A DNA stretch of 64,000 bases, from contig NC_014207.1 in the NCBI RefSeq assembly GCF_000093025.1, positions 186,001-250,000 on the forward strand, read 5' to 3'. The stretch is from Methylotenera versatilis 301 (GTDB taxonomy: Bacteria; Pseudomonadota; Gammaproteobacteria; Burkholderiales; Methylophilaceae). Shown here piece after piece: positions 35,243 through 44,226 of the stretch. The first letter of the stretch is position 1, and each line of letters begins with the position of its first letter. The notes beneath the pieces are model-generated. The model saw nothing but the letters and a program-made list of their open reading frames with translations. It did not search any database and had not been told where the DNA came from. A program made the position numbers and the translations under genes.

Positions 35243-35623
35243 ATGAAATCTAGTATGGAAAGTCCATTTAAAGGCAAAACTGGTTTACGTCGCTTGATTA
35301 ACGCATTTGGTTATTCAGTAGAAGGCTTTAAAGCGGCGTTTAAGCATGAAGATGCATTTCGGCAAGAGGTATTTTTAGCCATAGTGTTAATTCCATTGGC
35401 ATTTTATTTGGGTAAAACCTCAATTGAGAAGGCCCTGATGATTGCCAGTGTATTATTGGTGATGATAGTTGAGCTGTTGAATTCTGCAGTTGAGGCAGCG
35501 GTAGATCATACTTCGACTGAGCACCATACGCTAGCAAAGCGCGCTAAGGATATTGGTAGTGCCGCTGTGTTTTTTGCGCTGACGATAGTGTTGGTGGTGT
35601 GGGGCTTAGTGCTATTGAGTTAG
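35243..35623 (+). CDS. dgkA: Diacylglycerol kinase (prokaryotic, DgkA)
   Basis: The 126-residue membrane enzyme phosphorylates diacylglycerol to phosphatidic acid. It has three membrane helices and the catalytic VELLNSAVEAAVDH motif, preceded by FKAAFKHEDAFRQE. The N-terminal 16 residues are slightly longer than usual. Confidence 0.95.
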   Translation: MKSSMESPFKGKTGLRRLINAFGYSVEGFKAAFKHEDAFRQEVFLAIVLIPLAFYLGKTSIEKALMIASVLLVMIVELLNSAVEAAVDHTSTEHHTLAKRAKDIGSAAVFFALTIVLVVWGLVLLS

Positions 35624-35646
35624 TTTGGTTTAGAGAATGAAAATAC

Positions 35647-35671
35647 AAAAGGCCGCAATTGCGGCCTTTTT
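35647..35671. terminator. Bidirectional terminator between dgkA and the GGDEF-EAL gene
   Basis: AAAAGGCCGCAATTGCGGCCTTTT is a self-complementary hairpin with T-rich flanks between convergent genes. Confidence 0.92.
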
Positions 35672-35684
35672 TGATTACTCAACT

Positions 35685-38156
35685 TCACTTAGTGCCGGCT
35701 AAACCTCTTAAGAGGACATCCCTTGGATAACGTCGGCTACTCTCGAGTAAAGTCTCAAATTCATTGATTGGCGCGGGTCTGCCAAATAGATAGCCTTGGA
35801 AATGGTTACATCCATAATTTCTTAGGTAAGCTAATTGATTATCTGTTTCTACGCCTTCCGCAATGACATCTATGTTTAATCCGCGTGCCATCGCGATAAT
35901 GGTTCTAACAATCGCTTGGTCGCTACTATCCTCAGTAATGTCTTGTATGAATGATTGATCAATCTTTAACTGTTGCAATGGCAATTTCTTTAAGTATTGA
36001 AGCGATGAATAACCAGTTCCAAAATCATCCAACTCAAAGCGTATTCCAATAGCCTGCAATGCGACCATTGTGATAATGATGTGTTCAACATTATCTAACA
36101 ACATGCTTTCAGTCAGTTCAATTTTCAACAGGTTTGGATTGATTGCATGATGTTGAACAGAGGTTTGCACCTGCGACACAAAATCTGCCTGTTTGAACTG
36201 CTGAGCACTAACATTAATTGATAAAGAAAGATGATTTGTAAGTGGATTCTGCTCCCAAGCTTTGAGCTGAGAACAGGCAGCATCTAATACCCATTGTCCA
36301 ATAGGTAAAATCAATCCCGTTTCCTCTGCTAATGGTATGAAGTTAAATGGCGACACCAAACCTCGTTTAGGTTGATTCCAACGAATCAATGCTTCTGCTC
36401 CCAATGAGCGTCCATCTCCATCAACCTGTAATTGATAATAGAGTTGAAATTCTTTATTCTCAATGGCTTGGCGTAGATCTCGCTCTAGCTCGACACGCGC
36501 ATTGATTACCTCTTGCATATTGGGATCGAAGAAACGCAATGTGTTTCTGCCAGCTTTTTTAGCTTGGTACATCGCAATGTCGGCCTGCTTGAGTAGCTCT
36601 TCTAACTCTAATTCACTCCCATTAAATAAAGTGATTCCGATGCTTGAGGCATTGAAATATCTGTGTGAAGAAAGCAGATAGGGTAAATTCAACTCATTCA
36701 ATATTTTTTCTCCTACTATCTCAGCCTGAGCAGCAGCATCAAATGGCTGATCACTTAAATTCTCTATAAACACTACAAATTCATCACCACCTATGCGAGC
36801 AACCGTGTCTCCTTCTCGTACGCAAGCCAACAGCCTCGTAGCAGTTTGTTCTAACAGTAAATCACCTATGTCATGACCCAGCGTGTCATTCAACGTTTTG
36901 AAATGATCAAGATCAAGAAATAGTAAGGCGCCTCTCTGACCACTACGTGCACTGTTAGCCAGCGCCTGATTAAGCCGATCAACTAATAACCGGCGGTTAG
37001 GTAGCTGAGTAAGTGGGTCATAAAATGCAAGCCGCTGAATTTCATCACTGGCTGCTTTACTCACGGTGATATCAGTCAGTGTCGATACGTAGTTAGTCAC
37101 TTTGCCATTGTTAGCTTTAACTGCCGTAATGGTTAAATGCACTGGATACACTTCACCATTCTTGCGCTTATTCCATATTTCGCCTTCCCACATACCTGTA
37201 TTATTTATACTATTCCACAAAGCATCGAAGAAATTAACTTCATGTTTTCCAGAACGAAATAATCTTGGTGACTGCCCGATGACTTCTTCTTCGCTATAGC
37301 CAGAGATTTTTAGGAATGCTTGGTTTGCACGAAGAATGACATTATTGGCATCTGTCACTAATATGCCTTCATGAGACTCGAATGCAGTAGCAGCAATGCT
37401 AAGCTCCACTGTTCGCTGCTCAATAATAGTTTCAAGATACTCTTCATGAAACTTTAATTCACGCGTGATTTGATGTAACTTTTCAATTGCCAGTTTTGTA
37501 AATTTTGTAAATGGATAAAAAATCAGCGCCGCTTCAAACGCTAGTAATAATAAAGTCAATGTCCATAACAGCGTTTCTATTTTTTCCAACCTGACTATGG
37601 ATGCTTCCCCTTCGAGTTGATACTGATGCACCATTTTGTCTAGAGATGAACTTAGTCTAGTCAATGCCGTATTCGTGATGAGGAGTAAAGTAGCATTATC
37701 AGTTGTCAAATTCTTATCGTCAGCTGCAAGCAACTCATCAACACTTTTTACATACTCGTCAACTTGAGTATTCAGTGGATTTTCGCCTTTGAAGTACATG
37801 GCATTGACTGTTTCAGACATAGTAGAGGGCAGGCCCAACAGCTTGTCACCATGTATCAGCGCAAAGTGAGATTGAGACATCAGCTCAATGCTCTCCCTTA
37901 ACTTACGGTGAATTTTTGGACGTTGATCTGCTTGTGCGTGGACTAATAAATTTGAGAGCAGAGCCGTACGCTGGCTTAACATGCGCTGCCGTCCGCTTAT
38001 ATTGACTATTGCGGCGGTGCTTTTTTGTCTAGAGATGATCAGTTCAAGGCTAAACCATGCAGATGTTGATAAAGCAGCTATCAGAGTCAGAGCAAAGACA
38101 TAACGCCAGGTCAGGCCCAAGGCAATGTTCGTGTCATCTTTTATTTGTAGATTCAT
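35685..38156 (-). CDS. Membrane PilJ-like/PAS/GGDEF/EAL signalling protein
   Basis: About 823 residues. A membrane helix (about 18-38) is followed by a periplasmic NarX/PilJ-like sensor (INISGRQRMLSQRTALLSNLL). A second helix (about 195-217), a PAS domain (about 255-370), a GGDEF domain with RIGGDEFVVFIE and an EAL domain with GAEALIRW and LDDFGTGYSSL complete it. Both catalytic motifs are intact, so it could make or break c-di-GMP. The frame opens at a TTG; ATG 38156 is used. Ligand of the sensor is unknown. Confidence 0.92.
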   Translation of the reverse strand: MNLQIKDDTNIALGLTWRYVFALTLIAALSTSAWFSLELIISRQKSTAAIVNISGRQRMLSQRTALLSNLLVHAQADQRPKIHRKLRESIELMSQSHFALIHGDKLLGLPSTMSETVNAMYFKGENPLNTQVDEYVKSVDELLAADDKNLTTDNATLLLITNTALTRLSSSLDKMVHQYQLEGEASIVRLEKIETLLWTLTLLLLAFEAALIFYPFTKFTKLAIEKLHQITRELKFHEEYLETIIEQRTVELSIAATAFESHEGILVTDANNVILRANQAFLKISGYSEEEVIGQSPRLFRSGKHEVNFFDALWNSINNTGMWEGEIWNKRKNGEVYPVHLTITAVKANNGKVTNYVSTLTDITVSKAASDEIQRLAFYDPLTQLPNRRLLVDRLNQALANSARSGQRGALLFLDLDHFKTLNDTLGHDIGDLLLEQTATRLLACVREGDTVARIGGDEFVVFIENLSDQPFDAAAQAEIVGEKILNELNLPYLLSSHRYFNASSIGITLFNGSELELEELLKQADIAMYQAKKAGRNTLRFFDPNMQEVINARVELERDLRQAIENKEFQLYYQLQVDGDGRSLGAEALIRWNQPKRGLVSPFNFIPLAEETGLILPIGQWVLDAACSQLKAWEQNPLTNHLSLSINVSAQQFKQADFVSQVQTSVQHHAINPNLLKIELTESMLLDNVEHIIITMVALQAIGIRFELDDFGTGYSSLQYLKKLPLQQLKIDQSFIQDITEDSSDQAIVRTIIAMARGLNIDVIAEGVETDNQLAYLRNYGCNHFQGYLFGRPAPINEFETLLESSRRYPRDVLLRGLAGTK

Positions 38157-38445
38157 CAATAAAGCCCGTGGTCACTGCCAAACAACTTTTTTGCCTGCGT
38201 CAATTAAGTTTACTTTAATCTTATATCAATTCCATAGCGACATCAGTAATAGTTTTAGCGGCCAATTCCATGATTTATAACTAAATTAAGAATGTCTGAA
38301 GAACACATATAAATTGTATTGGTTTTAGGGTTTTAAAAATCTTTAAAACCGCCCCAAAGCAAGTGCTACAAATCGGCATCTATTCGCCTCTAAATTCACT
38401 GGTTCTATTACAATTAATATATATTCTAAAGCTTCAGGTTAAAAA

Positions 38446-39021
38446 ATGAGTCATCACTTAAATCCAGCTGAAATTAAGCACCAAAAACGTTGTACGTGGG
38501 CTGAAAGTAATGCGCTTATGCAAGCGTATCATGATACTGAATGGGGGGTCCCGCAAAGAGACTCTCGCATGCTGTGGGAAATGCTGATGCTGGAAGGTTT
38601 TCAGGCCGGACTATCTTGGATTACGGTGCTGCGTAAACGTGAGGCATTCCGTCAAGCCTTTGCAGACTTTGACCCCGTGAAAGTTGCAAATTTCAATGAA
38701 GATGACATCAATCGACTCATGAATAATGAAGGAATCATTCGCGCACGCGCCAAGATTCAAGCAACTATTGCAGGTGCAAAAATTTATTGTGAAATGAAGG
38801 CGCGTGGCGAAAGTTTTAGTGACTTTTGTTGGTCTTTCACTGAAAGAAAAGTGCTTAATGGCAACGGATCAAGTGTTCCTGTCATGACGCCTCTTTCAGA
38901 GGAAATATCGAAAGAGCTGAAACGTCGCGGATTTAAATTCGTCGGTCCAACTATTGTTTATGCTTGGATGCAGGCCGTTGGCATTGTAAATGACCACGCT
39001 TCAGATTGCTTCTGCCGATAG
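38446..39021 (+). CDS. tag: DNA-3-methyladenine glycosylase I
   Basis: The 191-residue base-excision glycosylase removes 3-methyladenine. It has KRCTWAESNALMQAYHDTEWGVPQRD at the N-terminus, EGFQAGLSWITVLRKREAFRQAF, and the zinc-binding end NDHASDCFCR. Residue spacing of Cys, His, His and Cys fits the Tag zinc snap. It is a monocistronic gene after the GGDEF-EAL gene on the other strand. Confidence 0.96.
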   Translation: MSHHLNPAEIKHQKRCTWAESNALMQAYHDTEWGVPQRDSRMLWEMLMLEGFQAGLSWITVLRKREAFRQAFADFDPVKVANFNEDDINRLMNNEGIIRARAKIQATIAGAKIYCEMKARGESFSDFCWSFTERKVLNGNGSSVPVMTPLSEEISKELKRRGFKFVGPTIVYAWMQAVGIVNDHASDCFCR

Positions 39022-39079
39022 ACGACCCAATAGAGTCACCGAAAGCTAGCTAACACATTGTAAGTCTAGGCAGTATTTT

Positions 39080-39409
39080 TCAAAGGGAATCAGGGGCAGC
39101 AGAATCTTGTGTGGCTTTGAGTACAGACTCAAGAACACCTGGATATTTCTGCTCGATCTCTGCTAGCCTTAAAGAGTTCATGTGTTCAGTGCCATCAACG
39201 ACCGTTTCAACAAGACCCGCGCTACGTAATATTTTGAAGTGATGCGACATGCTTGATTTTGGTCGATTCAGGTCAAGTTCCCCGCATGTTAACTTTCTGC
39301 CTGCCTTGGCGAGGCGAACAACAATTTCCATGCGTGTAGGGTCTGCTAGTGCATAGAGAATTTCAATCAACTCTACTTGCTCCATGGCGGGGTGTTTAAT
39401 CTGTCTCAT
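39080..39409 (-). CDS. ArsR-family HTH transcriptional regulator
   Basis: About 109 residues of winged helix: LIEILYALADPTRMEIVVRLAKAG, RPKSSMSHHFKILRSAGLVE. No canonical CxC metal site of ArsR/SmtB is present, so it is a non-metal or redox-type member. It is divergent from the old-yellow-enzyme gene, and a perfect 15-bp inverted repeat lies between them, its likely operator. The frame opens at a TTG; I prefer ATG 39409. Confidence 0.88.
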   Translation of the reverse strand: MRQIKHPAMEQVELIEILYALADPTRMEIVVRLAKAGRKLTCGELDLNRPKSSMSHHFKILRSAGLVETVVDGTEHMNSLRLAEIEQKYPGVLESVLKATQDSAAPDSL

Positions 39410-39430
39410 AGACAAAATTTACCACATCCC

Positions 39431-39475
39431 TTGATATTATTCCAATGTTCGATTATATTGGAACATTGGAATAAT
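39431..39475. promoter_or_regulatory. Operator/promoter between ArsR and OYE genes
   Basis: ATTATTCCAATGTTC (39436-39450) is the exact reverse complement of 39461-39475, with a 10-base spacer. On the plus strand TTGATA (39431) and TATATT (39454) are 17 bases apart, a good sigma-70 promoter for the OYE gene. On the minus strand TATAAT lies in the same spacer. The repressor would cover both promoters. Confidence 0.82.
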
Positions 39476-39527
39476 AAAGTTGGCTTAATTTACTAGCCAT
39501 TACCTGAATAACAATCAAAGGATCACT

Positions 39528-40634
39528 ATGGCAGATTTATTTTCTTCCTTTCAATTAAAAGATGTTACGTTAAAAAATCGAATTGCTATTCCTCCTATGT
39601 GTCAATACATGGCTGAAGATGGCCTAGTGAATGATTGGCACAAAGTGCACTATGCAAGTCTAGCCCGTGGTGGAAGCGGCCTAGTCATCGTGGAGGCAAC
39701 AGCTGTATCACCAGAGGGGCGCATCACCCCTAATTGCTTGGGAATATGGAACGATGCTCAAACAGAACAACTGCGTGAAATTGCAGCGGCAATAAAAGCT
39801 GCTGGTGCTATACCTGGCATCCAAATTGCGCATGCTGGTCGTAAGGCAAGTGCTAATGTGCCGTGGGAAGGCGATGACCATATTGCCGCTGGCGACTCTC
39901 GTGCATGGCAGCCTATAGCGCCATCAGCCATCGCATTTGGTGGTGACCTCCCTCGTGTGCCGAGTGAAATGACTGTTGATGATATCAAAAGAGTGCAAGG
40001 TGATTTTGTTGCCGCTGCACTTCGTGCCAAAGAGGCTGGATTTGAATGGTTAGAGATGCACTTTGCTCATGGCTATTTGGCTCAGAGCTTTACTTCGACT
40101 CACTCCAATCATCGCACGGATGAGTTTGGTGGTAGCTTTCAGAATAGAACCCGATTCACACGTGAGACGCTTGCGGCAGTCAGGAATGTCTGGCCAGATA
40201 ACCTGCCACTCACAGCTAGGTTCGGCGTGCTGGAATTCGATGGTAAAGATGAAGAAACCATGAGCGAATCCATTCAACTGGTTAAAGAATGGCGCCAACT
40301 TGGGCTGGACATGCTAAGTGTCAGCGTGGGATTCACTATCCCAGATACGAATATTCCATGGGGTCCTGCATTTATGGCGCCTATCGCTCAGAGAGTTCGT
40401 AATGAGGCTCAGATACCCGTTTCGTCTGCTTGGGGATTTGGTACACCAAAACTTGCCGATCAAGCCATACGCAATGAACAGTTAGATTTAGCGATGATAG
40501 GACGGGCTCACCTAGAGAATCCAAATTGGCCATATCATGCCGCAAAGGTCTTAGGTAAAAAGGATCCAGCCTGGGTACTACCACCGCCCTATGCTCATTG
40601 GTTATCTAGATACAAAAGCCCTGTTGCAGACTAG
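39528..40634 (+). CDS. NADH:flavin oxidoreductase, old yellow enzyme family (YqjM-like)
   Basis: The 368-residue TIM-barrel FMN enzyme reduces activated C=C bonds of enones and nitro compounds using NAD(P)H. IPPMCQYMAEDGLVNDWHKVHYASLARGG carries the redox-tuning Cys of YqjM-type enzymes. HFAHGYLAQSF and NHRTDEFGGSFQNR are present. Its promoter overlaps the ArsR operator, so it is probably induced by electrophiles or oxidation through that regulator. The natural substrate is unknown. Confidence 0.92.
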   Translation: MADLFSSFQLKDVTLKNRIAIPPMCQYMAEDGLVNDWHKVHYASLARGGSGLVIVEATAVSPEGRITPNCLGIWNDAQTEQLREIAAAIKAAGAIPGIQIAHAGRKASANVPWEGDDHIAAGDSRAWQPIAPSAIAFGGDLPRVPSEMTVDDIKRVQGDFVAAALRAKEAGFEWLEMHFAHGYLAQSFTSTHSNHRTDEFGGSFQNRTRFTRETLAAVRNVWPDNLPLTARFGVLEFDGKDEETMSESIQLVKEWRQLGLDMLSVSVGFTIPDTNIPWGPAFMAPIAQRVRNEAQIPVSSAWGFGTPKLADQAIRNEQLDLAMIGRAHLENPNWPYHAAKVLGKKDPAWVLPPPYAHWLSRYKSPVAD

Positions 40635-40730
40635 TCAATTAACACTTATTTTGTGAGGCTGAACTCAGATAATTATTTGTGATTTATTAACATAATTATC
40701 TGAGTATTTTTAAAGAAAGAAACTATTTTT

Positions 40731-41528
40731 TTAGGCTCTCGTAATAGATACCCCACCATCCACTAAGGAAGCCGTACCTGTCACGAATGAGGCATCATCA
40801 GATGCTAAATAAACTACCGCTTTTGCAATTTCATCTGGCTTACCTACACGCTTTAGTGCGTGTAGATTGCTGATAAATTCTTGTGATTCCGCTGTGTTAT
40901 TCATTTCTCGGTACATATCCGTATCTATTGCGCCAGGCAACACAGCATTTACTCGCACCCCAGCAGGTCCATATTCACTCGCAAGGGCTTGTGTTAAACC
41001 AATTAAACCTGATTTGCTAGCAGCATAAGCTGCCACCCCTGGAAAGGCTGCGCTATAACCGACAAAAGTCGAAGTGAAAATGACTGAACCGCCACCTTGT
41101 TTGACCATTTCTGGAATTTGATATTTGGCCCCTAAGAAGGCGCTCGTCAGATTTGTTGCAAGTGTATCGCTCCATCCTTTTTCAGATACTTCAGTTGTAG
41201 GCCCCATTTCACCTAAAGTACCTGCATTGTTAAATGCAATATCAAGGCGACCAAAACTTTTTATTGTGAGTGCGACTAGTGATTTAGAAAATGTTTCTGA
41301 TTGCACATCGCCTGCAATCGCAAGCGCTTCCCCGCCATCGGCAACAATTTCTGCAACCAGCTTTGTCAGTTCAGCTTCTCGACGTGCAGCGACAACGACC
41401 TTAGCCCCTTCTTTAGCAAAGAGCTTTGCAGTCGCTCGACCAATGCCTGAGCTTGCACCCGTAATGATTGCCACTTTACCAGCAAGGCGTTGAAAATTTT
41501 GGTTAATGTTTCTAGATGCGTTTGTCAC
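40731..41528 (-). CDS. Short-chain dehydrogenase/reductase
   Basis: The 265-residue classical SDR has the NAD(P) loop TGASSGIG, NNAG, the catalytic Ser/Tyr/Lys with Y-A-A-S-K, and the C-terminal VTGTASLVDGGVS. Substrate is unknown. The start is GTG with a strong AGGAG site eight bases upstream. It is divergent from a LysR gene 132 bases away, which may regulate it. Confidence 0.9.
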   Translation of the reverse strand: MTNASRNINQNFQRLAGKVAIITGASSGIGRATAKLFAKEGAKVVVAARREAELTKLVAEIVADGGEALAIAGDVQSETFSKSLVALTIKSFGRLDIAFNNAGTLGEMGPTTEVSEKGWSDTLATNLTSAFLGAKYQIPEMVKQGGGSVIFTSTFVGYSAAFPGVAAYAASKSGLIGLTQALASEYGPAGVRVNAVLPGAIDTDMYREMNNTAESQEFISNLHALKRVGKPDEIAKAVVYLASDDASFVTGTASLVDGGVSITRA

Positions 41529-41660
41529 GATAAATCTCCTAATTTAATTAATAATAGACTTGAGTACGTGAGGAGTATGCGCTGACGATTGCACATAAAA
41601 TAGATGGTTATTACTACAATTACTTTATACTATTAGTACAAGATAAAGCGGAGAGAGTCT

Positions 41661-42584
41661 TTGGAAACGTTAAGTAGTATCGAATCGTTTGTTCGTAGTG
41701 CTGAGTTAGGCAGCTTTTCTGCAGCAGCCCGCCGATTAAGTATGACTCCTGGTGGCGTGAGTAAAAATGTTGCAAAACTCGAGGCGGATTTAGGTGTACG
41801 CTTGTTTTATCGTAGTACGCGCAGCCTGAAACTGACAGAAGCTGGCGAACATTTTTTAGCACAAGTAACTGGTGGGTTAGACGCAATTCAGACTGCTATA
41901 GCAAATGCAAGTCGTGAAGGTGGACAACCTGCAGGCACGCTGAAAGTTGCTTTGGGTCTGGCTTTTGGCCGTGATCATATTCTGCCATTGCTAGGAGAGT
42001 TTCTTACGCTCTACCCCGCAATCAAACCAGACTGGCGTTTTGATAACCGTCAGGTAGATTTGATAGGGGAAGGCTTTGATGTGGCAATTGGTGGTGGCAT
42101 AGTGCTAGCTCCGGGTGTAGTGGTACGGGAGCTAGCACCAATACATTTAGTGTTAGTAGCATCGCCAGCTTATCTTAAAAGCAAATTTATGCCACAAACA
42201 CCTGCCGAGCTATACAAGCTAGATGCACTTGTTAGATACTCACAAACAAGCAATCAAATCACACCTTGGAATTTGAAAACTGTTGCTGGTAATCAAGCCA
42301 CTATTGAACTACAACCGCGAGTTACGTTAAATGATCCAGAGGCACTATGTCATGCAGCAATGGCTAGCTTAGGTATCGCACATGTGCCTATGCCACATGC
42401 ACTTCAACACTTAGAAAGTGGAAAATTAGTGAGAGTGCTTCCAGATTGGTATACAGAGCATGGTGTCATGTCGTTATATTTTTCGGCAAAAAAACTCATG
42501 CCTGCTAAAACTAGAGTATTTGTTGATTTTATTGTAGATAAATTTAGAACTCAGCAATTAGCAAAAAAATGGTCAGCCATTTAA
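41661..42584 (+). CDS. LysR-family transcriptional regulator
   Basis: The 307-residue protein has an N-terminal winged HTH (SIESFVRSAELGSFSAAARRLSMTPGGVSKNVAKLEADLGVRLF) and an effector-binding domain of two alpha/beta lobes. It starts at TTG, supported by GGAGAGAG upstream and the conserved LysR start METLSSIESF. Its divergent placement next to the SDR gene suggests it controls that gene and itself. The effector is unknown. Confidence 0.92.
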   Translation: METLSSIESFVRSAELGSFSAAARRLSMTPGGVSKNVAKLEADLGVRLFYRSTRSLKLTEAGEHFLAQVTGGLDAIQTAIANASREGGQPAGTLKVALGLAFGRDHILPLLGEFLTLYPAIKPDWRFDNRQVDLIGEGFDVAIGGGIVLAPGVVVRELAPIHLVLVASPAYLKSKFMPQTPAELYKLDALVRYSQTSNQITPWNLKTVAGNQATIELQPRVTLNDPEALCHAAMASLGIAHVPMPHALQHLESGKLVRVLPDWYTEHGVMSLYFSAKKLMPAKTRVFVDFIVDKFRTQQLAKKWSAI

Positions 42585-42814
42585 ATTTGCAAATTCTTGC
42601 GAAGCAGTGCTTTAGGCAAACAGCATCCTCTCAGCAACTTTGGATTTTGTTGATGACATTAATACAAGTAAGTTTAATCACTGATCGGTGATTTAGTTAC
42701 CTCGCCATTAAAATCATAATTCTGCAAATACAGTACTGCTTTATTAGAAACTGTGTGATGCCCAGCCAGCTTTGGGCAATCCATTTGCTATCAGGAAACA
42801 TCGCTGATTATAAA

Positions 42815-43057
42815 TTAGTTGGGCCGTACAAATAATGCGACCAAATGCACCACAACTGGTCTAACGATTAATACACAGAAAAATGCCACAGGCATGGCGA
42901 GTGCGTATGAGTGAATGACGCGTAATGGGTATCCGTCTTCAACTCCGCTGCTGGCTGCTACGATTACCATAGACATTAAAAAAGCCATAATCCCCGCCAT
43001 GAAAAACGCAAAGACGTAGGGCGTAAATCTTTTGGGTATTTTATTAAGTTTGTTCAT
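42815..43057 (-). CDS. DUF2798 membrane protein
   Basis: An 80-residue protein with two membrane helices (FAFFMAGIMAFLMSMVIVAASSG and ALAMPVAFFCVLIVRPVVVHLVALFV), a pattern typical of DUF2798. Function unknown. ATG 43057 has GGAGATC eight bases before it and is preferred over the TTG-type longer frame. It is divergent from the second LysR gene. Confidence 0.8.
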   Translation of the reverse strand: MNKLNKIPKRFTPYVFAFFMAGIMAFLMSMVIVAASSGVEDGYPLRVIHSYALAMPVAFFCVLIVRPVVVHLVALFVRPN

Positions 43058-43173
43058 AGTGATCTCCAAATTGATGATGTCACTATATTCATATCCGAAA
43101 GAGTTTAGTAGACGATTGACTCTTGAATCACTCTATAGATAAACTATCGAATGAGATATTGGGTCGATAGCAA

Positions 43174-44106
43174 ATGGATACACTTAGAAGCATTGAAAGC
43201 TTTGTAAAAGCCGTACAGGGCGGAAGCATTGCAGCAGGCGCAAGATTGCAAGGTATCACGCCTGCAGCTGCTAGCCAGAACATTCAGCGTTTAGAGAAGT
43301 CGCTGGGAACACGATTATTAATCAGAACCACTAGGCAGCTTGCCATGACAGAAAGTGGTGAGTTGTATTACGCTGAAGTCCGAAACATTATTGAAGGCCT
43401 TGCCAAAGCCCAATACGCAATAACTGAGTTCCAAGGGCAGCCTCAAGGACGAATAAAGATTGGATGTTCAGTGGCATTTGGTCGGCACGTTCTTATGCCG
43501 CTGATCCCAGCATTTACTCTCAAATATCCAAATATTTCCGTAGAAGTGATTCTGACTGATGGTAATGCAGATCATATATCTGAAGACATCGACGTGAGCA
43601 TACGATTTAAACAACAACTAGAACCCGGACTGATTGCAAGAAAGATTGCCACAGTCCCTGTTCTTTTCTGCGCCTCACCTTCATATTTGGCACGAAAAGG
43701 TTTCCCAAAAGAACCAGCTGAGTTGTTAGAACATGATTGTCTTGTATTCCGCATGCCTGTGGATGGTCGTATATTGAGTTGGGGATTTCTTCGAGACGGT
43801 CTGCGATATGAGCCTGAAATAAAACCAACCATCATTTGTAACGATATTGATTCGCTCGGCAGCCTTGCCATTGCAGGAGCGGGAATTGCGCGTCTAGCGG
43901 CTTTTATTGCAAATGAAGAGATCAAAAAAGGTAGGCTGGTTGCGCTCTTTCAAGCTAACCCACACAACCCTGAATCGATACAGTCTGATAGTGTGCCGTT
44001 GGAATTTTATGCTTGCTTCCAAGATAAGCATGCTATCACTAAGAAAGTCAGAGCTTTTGTGGACTACCTGATTGAAGCAGTCCCAAAGTCATGGCTGGAT
44101 ACTTAG
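43174..44106 (+). CDS. LysR-family transcriptional regulator
   Basis: A 310-residue LysR protein: DTLRSIESFVKAVQGGSIAAGARLQGITPAAASQNIQRLEKSLGTRLL as HTH, then an effector domain. It is a relative of the regulator at 41661, not a duplicate. It is divergent from the DUF2798 gene and lies 120 bases before the BNR gene, so either could be its target. Effector unknown. Confidence 0.92.
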   Translation: MDTLRSIESFVKAVQGGSIAAGARLQGITPAAASQNIQRLEKSLGTRLLIRTTRQLAMTESGELYYAEVRNIIEGLAKAQYAITEFQGQPQGRIKIGCSVAFGRHVLMPLIPAFTLKYPNISVEVILTDGNADHISEDIDVSIRFKQQLEPGLIARKIATVPVLFCASPSYLARKGFPKEPAELLEHDCLVFRMPVDGRILSWGFLRDGLRYEPEIKPTIICNDIDSLGSLAIAGAGIARLAAFIANEEIKKGRLVALFQANPHNPESIQSDSVPLEFYACFQDKHAITKKVRAFVDYLIEAVPKSWLDT

Positions 44107-44226
44107 GTATACATCAGTTGAAATGCCTTGCTGTATTGGGTAAATATTCACTAGTGGCGCGCGCTTTAACATAGTGCTATATTTCACCGTTAGTACATGA
44201 TTTAACAATGTATTTGGAGGTAATTT

